Numbered from the stretch's first letter, positions 32,285 to 40,936 are shown. The stretch is 64,000 nucleotides of DNA from Curvibacter lanceolatus ATCC 14669 (GCF_000381265.1 NZ_KB906253.1:186001-250000); one strand, 5' to 3'. Made by a program: numbers and translations. The notes: generated from the sequence alone by a model not told the origin.

Positions 32285-33193
32285 TCAGGCCTGGGGGGCT
32301 GCTTCGGGCGCAAAGCCCGCCAGTTCCTGCCGCATCCAGTCGATGAACAAGCGGGCCCGCACCGGCAGCAGGCGTGCGTGGGGGTAGACCACCTGCACAG
32401 GGGTAGGCGGGCCCTGGAAGTCCTGAAGCACTTCGACCAACTCACCTCGTTGCAGCTCGGCCGCCACCTGGTAGCTGAAGAATTGCCCGAAGCCACCCCC
32501 CAGCACACAGGCCGCCACGGCAGGCGCGTTGTGGTTGAAGGCGAGTTGGCCCGAGACCTCCACGTCAAACAGCCGCCCGTGCTCCTGGAACGGGCCCCAG
32601 GCATTGCGGCCGTCGATGCGGTGGATGCAATTGGCCTGTTGCAGGTCCCGGGGGTGCTGGGGCTGCCCCACGCGTGCCAGGTAGGCCGGGCTGGCCACCA
32701 CGGGGCGGCGCACCTCCCCCAGGGCACGCGCCACCAGGGACGAGTCGTCCAGGTGGCCGATGCGCAGGCCCATGTCAAAGCCTTCTTCCAGCAGATTCAC
32801 CACCCGGTCGAGCAGTACCACGCGGCATTGCAGTTGGGGGTGCTGCTGCACGAAGCGGGTGACGGCCGGGGCCACATGCAGCTGGCCGAACAGCACCGGC
32901 GCGGTCACCGTCAGCGTGCCCGTGGGCTGGGTGGCGCCCTCGCGCAGCGCGGCCTCGGCTTCGGCCACGGCGCCCAGCAGTTGCCGGCAACTGGCCAGGT
33001 GCTGGCGCCCGTCGGGCGTGAGTGAGATGCGCCGGGTGCTGCGGTTGAACAGGCGCACCCCCAGGTGCGCTTCGTACAGGGCCAGGGTGCGCACCACGGC
33101 GGGCAGCGAACCGCCCTGAGCGCGGGCCGCCGCACTCAGGCTGCCCGCATCGGCAATCTGCACAAAGGTCTGCATGGCCTTGAGCTTGTCCAT
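32285..33193 (-). CDS. LysR family transcriptional regulator (1)
   Basis: 302 residues. The HTH reads MQTFVQIADAGSLSAAARAQ with LYEAHLGVRLFNRSTRRISL, typical of LysR proteins. The effector domain follows with TGTLTVTAPVLFGQLHVAP and GFDMGLRIGHLDDSSLVAR. It is divergent from a GST/flavoprotein operon whose promoter carries inverted repeats (33199-33230). That operon is the likely target. It is also 159 bases upstream of garD on the same strand, but a separate promoter for garD is likely. Inducer unknown; the LTTR subgroup resembles those controlling redox or aromatic-compound genes. Confidence 0.93.
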   Translation of the reverse strand: MDKLKAMQTFVQIADAGSLSAAARAQGGSLPAVVRTLALYEAHLGVRLFNRSTRRISLTPDGRQHLASCRQLLGAVAEAEAALREGATQPTGTLTVTAPVLFGQLHVAPAVTRFVQQHPQLQCRVVLLDRVVNLLEEGFDMGLRIGHLDDSSLVARALGEVRRPVVASPAYLARVGQPQHPRDLQQANCIHRIDGRNAWGPFQEHGRLFDVEVSGQLAFNHNAPAVAACVLGGGFGQFFSYQVAAELQRGELVEVLQDFQGPPTPVQVVYPHARLLPVRARLFIDWMRQELAGFAPEAAPQA

Positions 33194-33198
33194 GGGGT

Positions 33199-33230
33199 AT
33201 TGATCCGATTTATGGAGTAGTCAGATCAAT
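33199..33230. promoter_or_regulatory. LysR-type inverted repeat upstream of GST gene
   Basis: Perfect arms ATTGATC (33199-33205) and GATCAAT (33224-33230), in the LysR/GST divergent region. A second repeat, TTCAA (33244-33248) and TTGAA (33253-33257), lies closer to the GST gene. Confidence 0.5.
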
Positions 33231-33303
33231 TTTGAGGCATTTATTCAATCAATTGAACTAACCAGAATCGTGCCCTGTTTCCACACCTCTTCAGGAGCCC
33301 CAG

Positions 33304-33969
33304 ATGACCTCTTCCACGGCCACCCCAGCCACCACCTCGGCCAACCCTTCGCCTCACCTGCGCCTGCATCGCATGCGCCTGTCTGGCCATTGCCACCGGG
33401 TGGAGCTGTTTCTGTCGCTGCTGGGCCTGCGCTTTGAGGCCATCGACGTCGATCTGGCGGCCGGTGAGCACAAGACACCGGCCTTTCTGGCCCTCAATCC
33501 TTTGGGCCAGGTGCCCGTGCTGCAGGACGGTGAGCTGACGCTGGCCGATTCCAACGCCATCCTGGTGTACCTGGCGCGCCGGTATGCCGGGCCCGAATGG
33601 TGGCCCCAGGATCCCCTGCAACAGGCCCGGTTGCAGCGCTGGTTCAGCATCGCGGCCGGCCCGCTGGCCCAGGGTGCGGCAGCGGCCCGCGCCATCGTGC
33701 TGTTCAAGCGCCCGCTCCCAACCGAGGGCCCCATCGCCACGGCCCACGCTCTGCTGGCGGTGATGGAGGCGCACCTGCAAGGGCAAAGCTGGCTGTTGGG
33801 TGATCAGGTGTCGCTGGCCGACCTGTCCCTTTACAGCTACACCGAGGCGGTACCTGAAGGCCAGGTGTCGCTGCAGGCCTACCCGGCGGTGCAGCAATGG
33901 CTGCGCCGGGTGGAGGCCTTGCCGGGCTTTCTGCCCATGCCCCGCAGCCCGGTGGGCCTGCGCGCATGA
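33304..33969 (+). CDS. glutathione S-transferase family protein
   Basis: 221 residues. The thioredoxin-like N-terminal domain follows an extended Thr/Ser/Ala-rich lead. It contains LHRMRLSGHCHRVELFLSLL, with a Ser/Cys region where GSH binds. The cis-Pro and GSH-carboxylate motif PLGQVPVLQDGELTLADSNA is intact. The helical C-terminal domain holds WLLGDQVSLADLSLYSY, the conserved N-capping Asp segment. It conjugates or reduces electrophiles using glutathione. It overlaps the next gene by four bases (ATGA), so the two are translated together. The divergent LysR gene probably regulates it. Confidence 0.92.
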   Translation: MTSSTATPATTSANPSPHLRLHRMRLSGHCHRVELFLSLLGLRFEAIDVDLAAGEHKTPAFLALNPLGQVPVLQDGELTLADSNAILVYLARRYAGPEWWPQDPLQQARLQRWFSIAAGPLAQGAAAARAIVLFKRPLPTEGPIATAHALLAVMEAHLQGQSWLLGDQVSLADLSLYSYTEAVPEGQVSLQAYPAVQQWLRRVEALPGFLPMPRSPVGLRA

Positions 33970-34961
33970 CTGCCGCCCGCCCACCGGGCCCGCTGGAGGC
34001 CTTCCACGAGGGCGAGCAAGCCTTGCAACACCAGGTGTCTCCCATGCTGCGCGAGCGCATGGCCGAGGCGGGTGGGCGGGTGCTGCGCGACCACATGCCC
34101 GAACAACACCAGCAGTTCTTCGCCCAGCAGCCCTTTGTGGTCACCGGCACCGTGGCCGAGGACGGCCAGCCCTGGGCCTCGTTGCGGGTTGGGGGCGCCG
34201 GCTTCATGCAGGTGCCTGACCCGCGCCACCTGCGCCTGCGCTGGCAGGGCAACGGCCTGCCCGGCGACCCTACTTCAGACCATTGGCAGGCGGGGCGGCC
34301 CGTGGGCTTGCTGGGCATCGAGCCGGCCACACGTCGGCGCAACCGGCTCAATGGCCGCATCACCGCCCGGGACGACGACAGTGCCTTGATCGAAGTGGGG
34401 CAGAGCTTTGGCAACTGCCCCAAATACATCGTGGCGCGTGAGCTGTTGCCTCGCCCCTCTGGCGGCATAGCCGCTGTCCTGCCCCAGCCCATTGAGCGGC
34501 ACAGTGCCTTGAGCCTTGAGGCCCAGGCCCTGGTGGCCCAGGCCGACACCTTTTTTGTGGCCACTGCGCACCCGCACAGCGCCACCAGCAGCGACCCGCG
34601 CCAGGGCGTGGACGTGTCGCACCGCGGCGGCCCGCCGGGCTTTGTGCGGGTCGATCACCCCGGCCAGCTCAGCGTGCCCGACTTCAGCGGCAACTTCTAC
34701 TTCAACACCCTGGGCAATCTGCTGCTGGAGCCGCGTGCGGGCCTGTTGTTCATCGACTTCGAGCGGGGTGATCTGCTGTACGTGCTGGCCCAGGCCCAAC
34801 TGTTGACCGACGCCGCGGCCTTGCACGGCTTTGCCGGCGCGCAGCGTGTGCTTCGCCTGCACCTGAGCCAGGTGCTGCACCTGCGTGGGGCCTGGCCCTG
34901 GCACTGGGGCCCACCTCAGGCCTCACCGCATGTGCAGGGTTTGGGGCCCTGGCGCAGCTGA
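33966..34961 (+). CDS. pyridoxamine-5'-phosphate-oxidase-fold FMN protein (COG3576-like)
   Basis: 331 residues from ATG 33966, overlapping the GST stop as ATGA. It has two split-barrel halves. The first holds FFAQQPFVVTGTVAEDGQPW. The second holds GGPPGFVRVDHPGQLSVPDF with FYFNTLGNLLLEPRAGLLFI and DFERGDLLYVLAQA, text typical of flavin-binding PPOX-like proteins. These are often partners of ferredoxin-type reductases, but no such domain is fused here. The substrate is unknown; detoxification together with the GST is the contextual guess. Its 3' end overlaps the convergent LysR gene by 39 bases. Confidence 0.88.
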   Translation: MTAARPPGPLEAFHEGEQALQHQVSPMLRERMAEAGGRVLRDHMPEQHQQFFAQQPFVVTGTVAEDGQPWASLRVGGAGFMQVPDPRHLRLRWQGNGLPGDPTSDHWQAGRPVGLLGIEPATRRRNRLNGRITARDDDSALIEVGQSFGNCPKYIVARELLPRPSGGIAAVLPQPIERHSALSLEAQALVAQADTFFVATAHPHSATSSDPRQGVDVSHRGGPPGFVRVDHPGQLSVPDFSGNFYFNTLGNLLLEPRAGLLFIDFERGDLLYVLAQAQLLTDAAALHGFAGAQRVLRLHLSQVLHLRGAWPWHWGPPQASPHVQGLGPWRS

Positions 34962-35873
34962 GCCCAGGGCCGGCACCACGGCCTGCCACGGCGGGTTGGC
35001 AAAGCGCAGCACCAACTCATCCAGCAAGGCGCGCACGGCGGGCGACAACTGCCGGCGCGAGGGGTACAGCGCCTGGATGGTGAGGGTGGGCAGTTGCCAG
35101 TCGGGCAGCACGGTGTGCAGCCGGCCGGAGGCCAGTTCGGCGTGCACCAGGTAGGTGGGCAGCAGGGCGATGCCGGCGCCGGCCAGGGTGGCCTGCATCA
35201 GGGCGGTGGCCTCGTTGGCGCTGAAATACGCGGCCACCGCCACCTCGCGGGTCTCGGCGCCGCGCGACAGGCGCCACACATGCTTGCCAAAGTTGGCATA
35301 GCTCAGGCAGCGGTGCCGGCCCAGGTCTTCGGGTTGCTCGGGCCGGCCCTGGCGGGCCAGGTAGCCCGGGGCCGCCACCAGGTGCGATTCGCACGGCGCC
35401 AGCGGGCGGGCAATCAGCATGGGGTCGGGGTCGCTGCTGATGCGGATGGCCAGGTCCACCCGCGCCTCGACCAGGTTGAGCGCGGCTTCGCTCGCGTTGA
35501 GGTCGATCTTGAGCTGCGGGTGCCGGCTCAGAAAGTCGGTCAGCATGGCCGCCAATTGCGCGTAGGCCAGCGACACGCTGCAGGTCACGCGCAACAGGCC
35601 GCGCAAGGTGTCGCCGTGGGTGTCGGTCTCTTCCTGCAGGCTGTCGGCGAGGGCCAGCATCTGCTGGCAGCGTCGCAGGCAGTTCTCGCCGGCATCGGTG
35701 AGGGTCACCTGGCGGGTGGTGCGTTGTAGCAGGCGGGCGCCCAGCCATTGCTCCAGCTCGCCGACATGGCGCGTGACCATCGAGCGTGACATCTCCAGCG
35801 TCTCGGCGGCGGCGCTGAAGCTGCCGGCCGTGGCCACCTCTGCAAACACGCGCATGGCGGTGAGTCGGTCCAT
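34923..35873 (-). CDS. LysR family transcriptional regulator (2)
   Basis: 316 residues from ATG 35873; the frame stays open far upstream, opposite the metallo-hydrolase gene, and was ignored. The HTH is MRVFAEVATAGSFSAAAETL, with LEMSRSMVTRHVGELEQWLG. The effector domain contains LRGLLRVTCSVSLAYAQLA, EARVDLAIRISSDPDPMLIA and the late QALYPSRRQLSPAVRALLD. This is the CrgA/DsdC-like group common in Burkholderiales. It is divergent from the metallo-beta-lactamase-fold gene, with 105 bases between them holding an inverted repeat. Confidence 0.93.
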   Translation of the reverse strand: MDRLTAMRVFAEVATAGSFSAAAETLEMSRSMVTRHVGELEQWLGARLLQRTTRQVTLTDAGENCLRRCQQMLALADSLQEETDTHGDTLRGLLRVTCSVSLAYAQLAAMLTDFLSRHPQLKIDLNASEAALNLVEARVDLAIRISSDPDPMLIARPLAPCESHLVAAPGYLARQGRPEQPEDLGRHRCLSYANFGKHVWRLSRGAETREVAVAAYFSANEATALMQATLAGAGIALLPTYLVHAELASGRLHTVLPDWQLPTLTIQALYPSRRQLSPAVRALLDELVLRFANPPWQAVVPALGSAAPGPQTLHMR

Positions 35874-35892
35874 GATTTGGTCGATTTGTGCA

Positions 35893-35924
35893 ACAGATAT
35901 GCGCAGATTATCGGGTTTATCTGT
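35893..35924. promoter_or_regulatory. LysR-type inverted repeat before metallo-hydrolase gene
   Basis: Arms ACAGATA (35893-35899) and TATCTGT (35918-35924) lie between the divergent LysR gene and the metallo-beta-lactamase-fold gene. Confidence 0.45.
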
Positions 35925-35978
35925 GCGTTTTACGAAACTAAACTTCATCCCATCGCAACCCAACCTCAGGATCTCACC

Positions 35979-36842
35979 ATGTTCCGCACCACCGTCATCG
36001 CCGCCACCGTGTCCCTGGCTTTTGCCGCCGCCGCCCAGGCCGAGCCCTTGCAGCTGCAGGTCTACAACGCCGGTCCGAACAGTTTCAACGTCAACTCCAC
36101 TCTGGTCTATGGCGCCAAGGAGGCGGTGGTCATCGACGGCGGCTTCACCCGCTCTGATGCCCTGCGCATCGCCGCCAATGTGCTCGACTCGGGCCGCCAA
36201 CTCAAGACCATCGTGGTCAGCCAGGCGGATCCCGACTACTACTTCGGTGTGGAAACGCTGAAGACCTTCTTCCCGGCCGCCGAAGTGGTGGCCACCCCGG
36301 CCGTGCTGGAGAAGATCCAGGCCAAGCTGGCCGGCAAGCTGGCCTACTGGGGCCCCAAGATGGGCGCCAACGCCCCGGTGACCCCGGTGCTGCCCAAGGC
36401 CTTGCAAGGCAACAGCCTGAGCGTGGACGGCGAAGTCATCGAACTGCGTGGCACCCAAGGCCTGCTGGCGCACCGCCCCTATGTGTGGATCCCTTCGATC
36501 AAGACCATCACCGGCGCCCTGGGGGTGTTTGGCCAGATGCACGTCTGGACGGCTGACACGCAGACCGTGGCTGAGCGTGCCGCCTGGGTGGCCCAGCTGG
36601 ATGAAATGGCCGCCCTGAAGCCCGAGGTGGTGGTGCCCGGCCACATGGCTGCTGCCACCCCGCTGACACCGGCCAACCTGAGCTTCACCAGCGCCTACCT
36701 CAAGACCTTCGAGCAGCAACTGGCCAAGGGCGCCAACAGCGCGGCGGTGGTGCAGGGCATGAACCAGGCCTACCCGGGCCTGCCCGGTGCGATGTCGCTG
36801 GACCTGGGTGCCAAGGTCAACAAGGGCGAGATGAAGTGGTAA
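35979..36842 (+). CDS. secreted metallo-beta-lactamase-fold protein with altered metal motif
   Basis: 287 residues from ATG 35979, with a signal peptide (MFRTTVIAATVSLAFAAAAQ, then A) for export. The MBL-fold course is visible: FNVNSTLVYGAKEAVVIDGG, then VVSQADPDYYFG, later VWIPSIKTITGAL and VVVPGHMAA. In ordinary members the second block is T-H-x-H-x-D-H. Here the two His positions read Q and D/P and the last is Y. This suggests no canonical zinc site, although related secreted proteins of this subgroup may share the DPDYYFG form. The His in VPGH remains. LysR2 is the likely regulator, and a DsbA-like gene follows by 46 bases. Confidence 0.85.
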   Translation: MFRTTVIAATVSLAFAAAAQAEPLQLQVYNAGPNSFNVNSTLVYGAKEAVVIDGGFTRSDALRIAANVLDSGRQLKTIVVSQADPDYYFGVETLKTFFPAAEVVATPAVLEKIQAKLAGKLAYWGPKMGANAPVTPVLPKALQGNSLSVDGEVIELRGTQGLLAHRPYVWIPSIKTITGALGVFGQMHVWTADTQTVAERAAWVAQLDEMAALKPEVVVPGHMAAATPLTPANLSFTSAYLKTFEQQLAKGANSAAVVQGMNQAYPGLPGAMSLDLGAKVNKGEMKW

Positions 36843-36888
36843 GCCGCTGATCGATCACCCCATCCTGTTCAAGCCCTCGGAGTACCCC

Positions 36889-37539
36889 ATGAACCAGACC
36901 GCCCCGATCCAGGTCCGCTATTTCTTTGACCCGCTGTGCGGCTGGTGCTATGGCGCTGTGCCGGCCCTCAAGGTGTTGCAGGGCCAGCCCGACATCGCCT
37001 TGGGCCTGGCCCCCGTGGGCCTGTTTGCCGACGAGGCGGCCCGCCCCATGGACAGCGGCATGGCGGCCTACGCCTGGGCCAACGACCAGCGCATCCAGGC
37101 CTTGACGGGGCAGGTGTTCAGCCCCGCCTACCACGAGCAGGTGTTGGGCGACCCCACGCGCCTCTTCGATTCGGGGCCTGCCACCCGGGCCTTGAGCGCC
37201 GTGCAGATCACCGCCCCCGGGCGCGAGCTGGACACCTTGCACGCCCTGCAGCACGCCCGCTATGTGGATGGCCTGGCCACCAGTGATGCTGCGGTGGTGG
37301 TGGCCCTGCTCAATGGCCTGGGCCTGCATGCCGCGGCCCAAGCCTTGCAGGCCGGCGAGGCCGGCCTGTTGGCCCACGCCCGTGAGCGCATGCAAAAAGC
37401 CCGCAGTACCTGGCAGCAGCTGGGGCTTCAAGGGGTGCCGGCCCTGCAGGTGCAGGCGGCGGGGGGCTCACGGGTGGTGACGGGGCAGGTGCTGTATGGC
37501 GCACCTGATGCGCTGCTCAGCCTGGTGCGCGGGCGCTGA
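36889..37539 (+). CDS. DsbA-like thioredoxin-fold oxidoreductase (FrnE-type)
   Basis: 216 residues with the redox site CGWC at residues 17-20 in VRYFFDPLCGWCYGAV and no signal peptide, so probably cytoplasmic. A helical insert is followed by the C-terminal cis-Pro segment LGLQGVPALQVQAAGGS. Members include FrnE-like dithiol oxidoreductases or isomerases such as 2-hydroxychromene-2-carboxylate isomerase relatives. The partner substrate is unknown. It is co-oriented 46 bases after the metallo-hydrolase gene and converges on a small membrane-associated protein gene. Confidence 0.9.
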   Translation: MNQTAPIQVRYFFDPLCGWCYGAVPALKVLQGQPDIALGLAPVGLFADEAARPMDSGMAAYAWANDQRIQALTGQVFSPAYHEQVLGDPTRLFDSGPATRALSAVQITAPGRELDTLHALQHARYVDGLATSDAAVVVALLNGLGLHAAAQALQAGEAGLLAHARERMQKARSTWQQLGLQGVPALQVQAAGGSRVVTGQVLYGAPDALLSLVRGR

Positions 37540-37566
37540 GGCCAGCAGCCCTTGCAGGTGGCCTGC

Positions 37567-37899
37567 CTACCAGGCGGTCAGCCGAAAGTCGTTTTCAAAG
37601 CGGGCGTCAAAGTCGCGCTCGCTGATGTGGTTGATGCGTGCGTCGCACTGGCTGGGCAGGGCCACGCTGCGACGGCGCACATACACCACAAAGCCGAACA
37701 GGCGCCACACCACCAGCCGCTCTTCGCGCGGTTCGGGATAGGCCTCCTGATTGGGGGCCTCCATGAAGTCGCGGTAGCGCAATTCGGCGGTCAGCCAGCC
37801 CACACGCCGGCTGCGCACGGTGCGGTAGCGCCCCAGGTGGAGGTGACGCTGCCATGCCATCAGCAAGGCCAGGCCCAAGAGTGCCAGCAGATAAGTCAT
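37567..37899 (-). CDS. small membrane-anchored hypothetical protein
   Basis: 110 residues from ATG 37899, chosen for its near-perfect Shine-Dalgarno, AAAGGAGGTT, eight bases away. An earlier in-frame ATG at 38010 lies beyond a likely operator. A hydrophobic N-terminal segment (MTYLLALLGLALLMAWQRH) probably anchors it. The remainder is polar and basic with aromatic residues (LVVWRLFGFVVYVRRRSVAL, WLTAELRYRDFMEAP). No family is recognised. It is divergent from a MarR gene, with an inverted repeat in between, which suggests control by that MarR. Confidence 0.7.
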   Translation of the reverse strand: MTYLLALLGLALLMAWQRHLHLGRYRTVRSRRVGWLTAELRYRDFMEAPNQEAYPEPREERLVVWRLFGFVVYVRRRSVALPSQCDARINHISERDFDARFENDFRLTAW

Positions 37900-37962
37900 T
37901 GTTCTAACCTCCTTTCGAGGTGGAGCTTGAGGGGTGCCGCATCGGACAAGATGCAATCTGTG

Positions 37963-37982
37963 TAAACAGTATATATAGTTTA
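37963..37982. promoter_or_regulatory. candidate MarR operator
   Basis: Inverted repeat TAAAC (37963-37967) and GTTTA (37978-37982) around an AT-rich centre of 10 bases, in the 175-base gap between the divergent small membrane protein and MarR genes. Confidence 0.5.
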
Positions 37983-38074
37983 TACGGTTAGCTTTGTGCA
38001 GGGTTTTCATCTACAGGCGCAGTCGTGGTCGATGTGTCGGCCGGGCAGCAGGCCGGCGCTACACTCAGCCGGGT

Positions 38075-38551
38075 ATGCCCAGCACCCGTGTCACCGACCC
38101 CACCGGCCCAGGCCATCTCGACCACCACCGGCTCACCCGCCTGCTGGGTTACCAGCTGGCGCAGGCGTCCATCCCCACCAACCGGCTCTTCAAGGCGAAC
38201 ATCGAGGCCCCATGCCAGCTCAACAAGCTGGAGTTCAGCCTGCTGATGTTGGTGGCCTCCAATGAGCATGTGACGCCCAAGCGCCTGTCGGTGGCCATGA
38301 ACGTGCCTGGCCCCAACCTCACGCTGCTGCTGGGGCGGCTGGAAGAGCGGGGTCTGCTGCAACGCGAGCGCAGCGAGACCGACCGGCGCGTGCAGCACCT
38401 GCGCCTCACACCGGCCGGCGAGGCGCTGGTGCAAAAGCTGGAGACCATCATCGACCGCATGGAGGCCGACCTGCTGAGCCACCTCAGCCCTGGTGAGCGC
38501 ACCCTGCTGTTCGAGCTGCTGACCAAGGTGGCGGCCCACCGCAAAGTCTGA
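38075..38551 (+). CDS. MarR family transcriptional regulator
   Basis: 158 residues from ATG 38075; the frame stays open about 80 bases upstream. Winged-helix features include EFSLLMLVASNEHVTPKRLS, the recognition helix near MNVPGPNLTLLLGRLEERGL, and the wing with LQRERSETDRRVQHLRLTPA, the D-x-R-x signature of MarR. It is a dimeric repressor typically released by phenolic ligands. The small cytochrome c gene follows 11 bases after its stop. It is also possible that it responds to hydroxycinnamates released by the nearby esterase; this is inference. Confidence 0.93.
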   Translation: MPSTRVTDPTGPGHLDHHRLTRLLGYQLAQASIPTNRLFKANIEAPCQLNKLEFSLLMLVASNEHVTPKRLSVAMNVPGPNLTLLLGRLEERGLLQRERSETDRRVQHLRLTPAGEALVQKLETIIDRMEADLLSHLSPGERTLLFELLTKVAAHRKV

Positions 38552-38562
38552 GAGCCACAGTC

Positions 38563-38940
38563 TTGATTCAACGAATCCGTCATTTCTGGCCTGTGGCACT
38601 GGGCAGCTTGCTGGCACTGGGCTTGGCCGGCCTGTTGTGGGTGGCCTTTGGCGATGCCAGCCGCGATGTGCCCGACCCGGGGCTGGCCTTGGCGCGCGGC
38701 CATGGCTGTCTGTCTTGCCATGGTCTGGTGCACAAGCAGGTGGGACCCGGGTATGCGCAGGTGGCTCAACGCTACCGGGGCGACCCGGAGGCGCCCGAGC
38801 GGCTGGCGGCGATCATCCGCGCTGGCTCGGTGGGGCGTTGGGGCCGTGTGATCATGCCGCGCCAGCCCGGGGTCACCGAGGCCGAGGCCCGCCAACTGGC
38901 GGCCTGGGTGCTGTCCCAGGGCGAGCCGGAGCCCCGCTGA
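38563..38940 (+). CDS. small c-type cytochrome, membrane-anchored
   Basis: 125 residues. The only plausible start is TTG at 38563, because no ATG/GTG gives a signal peptide. A hydrophobic segment (WPVALGSLLALGLAGLLW) is followed by a class-I cytochrome fold. The heme site is CLSCH in LARGHGCLSCHGLVHKQVGP. The axial Met is probably in RVIMPRQPGVT, and the C-terminal helix reads EARQLAAWVLSQG. It carries electrons in the periplasm. Partner unknown. It follows the MarR gene by 11 bases, so it may be co-transcribed. Confidence 0.9.
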   Translation: MIQRIRHFWPVALGSLLALGLAGLLWVAFGDASRDVPDPGLALARGHGCLSCHGLVHKQVGPGYAQVAQRYRGDPEAPERLAAIIRAGSVGRWGRVIMPRQPGVTEAEARQLAAWVLSQGEPEPR

Positions 38941-39111
38941 ACCCCTTGGCATGTTGACTGGCTGCCGGCGCTCGCGCAGGGGAGTCCGGACGGGCCACAG
39001 CTTCGTTATTTGAGCGCTGATCGCGCGGTCTGCGCGCTGGCGACGCCGTGCGTGAACTCAGCCCCTTGCCAACAGCCATTTTCCTCGTGTATTCCCTAGT
39101 CATGCTTCCAA

Positions 39112-39136
39112 AACTAATTACATACAGTAATTAGTT
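39112..39136. promoter_or_regulatory. strong inverted repeat upstream of tannase-family gene 1
   Basis: Ten-base perfect arms AACTAATTAC (39112-39121) and GTAATTAGTT (39127-39136) around ATACA. It lies 63 bases before the lipoprotein start. A weaker copy of its core (ATTAC, five bases, GTAA) lies before the second tannase-family gene. Confidence 0.7.
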
Positions 39137-39199
39137 GAGTGGCCTGAAAAGGTCAATCAGGCGGAAAAATTGCAATAAGGCCCACGAGGAGACTTCAAT

Positions 39200-40936
39200 A
39201 TGCTTAAAAATTCAAACCATTCAAGCGGATGGTACTTGCTGCCAGTCAGCCTGGCGGCGGCACTGCTGTCGGCTTGCGGTGGCGGCGGCGGTGGGGTGGT
39301 GATTCCCCAGCTGAGTGCCGCCACCGGTGCCAGCCTGTCCGGCACCTGCGAGGCCTTGGCCAGCAAGTTGGGCGCCCTGCAGAACACAGCCATCACGGGC
39401 ACCAGCACGGTGGCCGCCGGCACGCTCACGGTGGCGGGCCAGGCCGTGCCGGCGCACTGCCTGGTCACCGGCAAGATGAATCAGCGCGTGAGTGCCGTCG
39501 ACGGGCAGACCTATGCCATCGGCTTCGAGATGCGCCTGCCGGTCAACTGGAACGGGCGCTTTTTCTACCAGGCCAACGGCGGCACCGACGGCAATGTGTT
39601 GACCGCCACCGGTGGCTTCGGCGGCGGCCCGCAGACCCATGCTCTGTTGCAAGGCTTTGCGGTGTTGAGTTCGGACGCCGGCCACACCGCAGCCCAGAAC
39701 CCCACGTTCGGCATCGACCCCCAGGCCCGTCTCGACTATGGCTACCAGGCGGTAGGAAAACTCACCCCCATGGCCAAGAACGTGATCCAGCTGGCCTATG
39801 GCAAGGGCCCCGATCGGTCCTACCTGGGGGGCTGCTCCAACGGCGGTCGACACACCCTTGTCGGGGCCGCCCGGTACAGTGACCAGTACGACGGCTTTCT
39901 GGCCGGTGCCCCCGGCTACAACCTGCCCAAGGCGGCGGTGCGCAGCATCTACCGCGGCCAGCAGTACGCCAGCCTGGTCACGGCCGGCAGTGACCCCAGC
40001 ACACCGGCCGGCCTGGGCACGGCCTACACCACGGCCGAGCGCAGCCTGGTGTCCAAGGCGGTGCTGGCCAAGTGCGATGCACTCGACGGCGCCACCGACG
40101 GCCTGATCCAGGACACCAAGGCCTGCCAAAGCGCCTTCAACATCGCCACCGATGTGCCCACCTGCTCAGGCAGCCGCGACGGCACCTGCCTGAGCGCAGC
40201 GCAAAAGACGGCCGTGGCCAACATCTTCAAAGGACCCAGCACCAGTGCCGGCGCTGCGGTGTACAACAGCTTTCCGTTCGACAGCGGGCACGGTGGTGCC
40301 GGGGTGGCCTTCTGGGAGTTCACGGCGCCATTGGTGCTGGATTCGGGCGCCGTGGGCCTGATCTTCAAGACCCCGCCCGAGGCCGCAGCCACCTTCAACG
40401 GGCCGGCCTTCACATTGGGGGCCAACATCGACACCCTGGTGGCCCAGATCAACGCCACCAACAGCACCTACACCGAGTCGGGCATGAGCTTCATGACGCC
40501 GCCCAAACCCACCGACCTGTCGGCGGTGAAGAACCGGGGCGCCAAGGTGATGGTCTACCACGGCGTGAGCGACCCGATCTTCTCGGTCAATGACACCGTG
40601 GCCTTGATCGACGGCCTGAACGCCGCCAACGGGGGCGATGCCACCAACTTCGCCCGCTTGTTCCGCGTGCCGGGCATGAACCACTGTTCGGGCGGGCCGG
40701 CCACCGACCAGTTCGACATGGTCACCCCGCTGGTGGCCTGGGTCGAGCAAGGCCAGGCGCCCGATCAGGTGGTGGCCACGGCACGCGGCACCGGCAACGC
40801 CGGCGGCGTGAACGCCGATGTGCCCAGCACCTGGTCGGCCACACGCACCCGGCCTTTGTGCGTCTACCCCAAGGTGGCGCGCTACAAGGGCTCGGGCGAC
40901 ATCGAGTCGGCGGCCAACTTCAGCTGCCAGCTTTGA
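39200..40936 (+). CDS. tannase/feruloyl esterase family lipoprotein (MHETase-like)
   Basis: 578 residues. The N-terminus is a lipoprotein signal ending LLSACGGGGGG, so it is lipid-anchored and exported. The tannase-family catalytic triad can be placed: Ser in GGCSNGGRH (near 213), Asp in YHGVSDPIF (near 456) and His in VPGMNHCSGG (near 494). The Cys beside both Ser and His are present, which form the family disulfide (CS-D-HC motif). Long stretches (GIDPQARLDYGYQ; YDGFLAGAPGYNLPKA; FARLFRVPGMNHCSGGPATD) read very like Ideonella MHETase. It cleaves an aromatic ester; whether gallate, ferulate, chlorogenate or MHET is open. It converges on a LysR gene. Confidence 0.92.
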   Translation: MLKNSNHSSGWYLLPVSLAAALLSACGGGGGGVVIPQLSAATGASLSGTCEALASKLGALQNTAITGTSTVAAGTLTVAGQAVPAHCLVTGKMNQRVSAVDGQTYAIGFEMRLPVNWNGRFFYQANGGTDGNVLTATGGFGGGPQTHALLQGFAVLSSDAGHTAAQNPTFGIDPQARLDYGYQAVGKLTPMAKNVIQLAYGKGPDRSYLGGCSNGGRHTLVGAARYSDQYDGFLAGAPGYNLPKAAVRSIYRGQQYASLVTAGSDPSTPAGLGTAYTTAERSLVSKAVLAKCDALDGATDGLIQDTKACQSAFNIATDVPTCSGSRDGTCLSAAQKTAVANIFKGPSTSAGAAVYNSFPFDSGHGGAGVAFWEFTAPLVLDSGAVGLIFKTPPEAAATFNGPAFTLGANIDTLVAQINATNSTYTESGMSFMTPPKPTDLSAVKNRGAKVMVYHGVSDPIFSVNDTVALIDGLNAANGGDATNFARLFRVPGMNHCSGGPATDQFDMVTPLVAWVEQGQAPDQVVATARGTGNAGGVNADVPSTWSATRTRPLCVYPKVARYKGSGDIESAANFSCQL

